This document shows, piece by piece, positions 61,701 to 64,000 of a stretch of 64,000 nucleotides of DNA. The position numbers and the translations under genes were made by a program. Source of the DNA: Holotrichia oblita (Eukaryota > Arthropoda > Insecta > Coleoptera > Scarabaeidae); assembly GCA_023690525.1 (NCBI GenBank), contig CM043020.1, forward strand, positions 82,389,289 to 82,453,288. The letters run 5' to 3'. Within the stretch, counting starts at the first letter, position 1. The number at the start of each line of letters is the position of its first letter. The notes under the pieces were generated by a model, which was not told the DNA's origin, made no database searches, and was given only the letters and a program-made list of their open reading frames with translations.

Positions 61701-64000
61701 CGGATACTTCTGATCTCTTAAAATGACTTAATTTTTTACTGCCAAGTACTTGGTTTAAATCAGTATGATATTTATTTTAACAAAGTGGATTAAATTCAAA
61801 ATATTTTAGAATTAAATACAGTCTTGAATCAATTTGTTGTTACCTGCTAATTGTAAGAGTGTATTATTATTATCCCATGTTTTGTAGAATTAATTATGAT
61901 ACTCATTGCTAATCATGCTTACAACACAACAAAAAATTGCAACTAGCAAAATTGTGTGGGTGTAGTACATACAGATCTACTATAGAAATGGTTCTACGAA
62001 ATATGAAGAAGTATAGCCACGCCACCTTTCTTGGATAGTCCTCTCTCTGCAGCACCACTTCCTTTTGAGACATCCTAATAGCTCGTGGGATTTTCCGAAC
62101 GGCTACCAAATATTATAGCCAATTCACAAATAGTCGAATCAACTGATTATTGTCATATCCATAAAATGTTAGGTCGAACAAATCTCTATTTGCTTGGTAC
62201 ACATACAGCTGACTTTTTTTTTATTTAATCTTTCTTTTTTCTTCGTATAAATGATCTTAGCATTTAATGATAGCAATTCCTTTATTTTTTTTAATATTTT
62301 TTTGGCAAGAAAAATTTTATGTTAGTATCACTTAATCAGATTAATTTTTATTGATTAAAACACAAAATAATTAGCTCGGTGTAAATCAAGAATGGAAATG
62401 CAATGAAGATCGTAGTTTTACTCCTCGAATCTCTATTTCTCTATTTCTACATTATCAAAGCTACAACGTTAAATATCATTTTTGATATTTAATCATTCAG
62501 AAAATTTGATCAACATTTTAATTTAGTTTGAAATAAAGCAAACCATTTTCTATTTTATTTTAGGATATTTCAGAATTTAGGAAAATGATTAGCTAAGATG
62601 TTTTTCCTTTTTATTTTCTCTTTACGACGTTTATATAAATAAAACTGGTCATGTTTATTGTCATATGAAAAAATCGTAAAATAAAATCTTATCAACTTCT
62701 TTACCATACGTTACAAATTACTTCGACTAGTCGCGTAACTCATTCCACAATTCCTTTCCCGCATTTATTAAAGACATAATGTTACTGTTGGTCCGTGTAC
62801 GATCCTGCGAAATGCGAATGTCCAAAATAGTTCTGAAAGCCGCCGTGTTCTCCAAAATTAAACGGCCAGAGAATTCAGAGCGACCCATACCCTCGGCTGC
62901 CTTACTCTCCAATCCAATTTGCCCGCGTGAACCGAACTCTGGAATTCTTAAAGGTGCTTTCCTGCCCCGTTCACGGTACATAGTACAGCTACAACACCGA
63001 CGAACACCCGCTCAGCTGAAGGCAAGATGCAGATTAATGTGCATTCAGCCGCAGAAGAAACGAGAGAGACTCCATATTATCTTCTGCGATGTTGCGGAAG
63101 ATCCTTCGTGGACCGTGTTCCGTTCCTTCGTCCATTAAGTCCGGTTAGTTCCTTCTCGGACGATGATGTCGCTAATAGGCGGAAAATAGAGACACGCAGG
63201 AAACAAGTTTTACTATTTTATTGCCGAACCGAATTCAATTATCTAAGTGAATGTCGGAGAGGAGACCTAAGAGAATTGGAGCTTTAATTGAAGTTTCCAA
63301 ATTGCTTCCTTTGTATATACGCACATTTATAGTACATATCTGCATTATATTATATTAAATAAGAACGAGAAAATATAAGATCTGTCTTAAAACGAAATCT
63401 GCGTAGTAAAATAAATGCTTCACTAAAAATACAAATAAACCAGCTAAATTAAGCGAAGAAATAACCTGAAAGCATTTTATTCTGACCATTAACTAGCCAG
63501 TACTTTTTCTCGTAAAAATATAAACCGAAAGATAAACAAACAAATATCAACACGCAATTATTAACTCTCGTAATAATACATACATATATCGTCTTGTCTA
63601 CAAAGACGAGCTAAAAACAGAAAGAATGAATTACATTCTTTAGTGATGTTGAAATTAGTGTTCTTCATGTTTTGGGCGGTGATTCTTGAACTATCAAAAA
63701 AATGGCATAAACTTCATCATACTGCTCAAAAGTATCTAACAGTCATATAAGCCATATGTAATAATTCATATGCTAACACCAGGTAAATGGGCTTCATTCA
63801 CCCCTTTTCCTGTCACACTACAATTCAAAAATATTGTCAAATTTGAAGTCTATATATGTATATTTTCTGGCCTCATACATATAAGTTGTCTGTAAAAGAT
63901 CTTTATACACGCCTACCACATATTCCTTAAACCAAAATAAGTCGATTTAAGTAATCTTATCTTAGTCCAAAGTCGCTTAGTTTGGGCGCTATGCGACCTT
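58728..64000. other. AT-rich stretch with two CpG-rich islands and no recognised gene
   Basis: CpG-richer islands lie at about 59500-59770 and 62720-63290. Open frames there occur on both strands in overlapping registers and have no recognisable product. Elsewhere the stretch is AT-rich with no terminal repeats, RNA genes or splice-flanked frames that I could support. Confidence 0.35.

Overview
This is AT-rich eukaryotic nuclear DNA, most probably from an insect. Mariner/Tc1, pogo/Tigger and piggyBac-like transposons, R1- and I/Jockey-type LINEs, TA-flanked MITEs, spliceosomal GT-AG introns and the absence of any operon all point that way. I cannot name the species. Most of the 64 kb looks intergenic or deep-intronic: no complete host gene is visible. 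The host coding signal is limited to one convincing internal exon (33279-33620, + strand) and one possible first exon of a small secreted peptide (about 7882-8228, + strand). Neither could be assigned to a named gene. || Layout. 1-3210 holds no recognisable feature. 3211-4514 is a decayed mariner-type transposon with perfect terminal inverted repeats (TIRs) and a wrecked transposase. About 6750-7575 is an old palindrome of roughly 0.8 kb. 8842-9516 is a MITE with TIRs of about 150 bp. 11555-14700 is a three-layer nest. A decayed LINE (endonuclease part) was split by a 2.1-kb insertion flanked by a 14-bp direct repeat. That insertion is a palindromic array of 246-bp units, each carrying a tRNA-like module with RNA polymerase III-type boxes. 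The array was itself hit by an LTR retrotransposon, now a 468-bp solo LTR with a 4-bp ATAT duplication. 20751-22260 is a GC-rich, young-looking R1-clade LINE copy on the minus strand with a perfect 14-bp target duplication. 34615-34992 is a small MITE. 36310-37183 is a piggyBac-like MITE carrying a 337-bp LINE 3' end with its own 13-bp target duplication. 41150-41890 is a decayed LINE RNase H region. 42511-43443 is a mariner lacking the N-terminal half of its transposase. 48946-49141 is a 196-bp MITE. 51874-55565 is an almost complete 3.7-kb pogo/Tigger-like element with a 52-bp intron, repeated subterminal motifs and a transposase broken only by single-base shifts. 58217-58725 is a further nonautonomous repeat. 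|| Between these lies AT-rich sequence punctuated every few kb by GC/CpG-richer islands without convincing reading frames, which are candidate conserved regulatory elements. The strongest candidate for something undescribed is the palindromic tRNA-like array at 12003-14135. The long palindrome at 6750-7575 is second.
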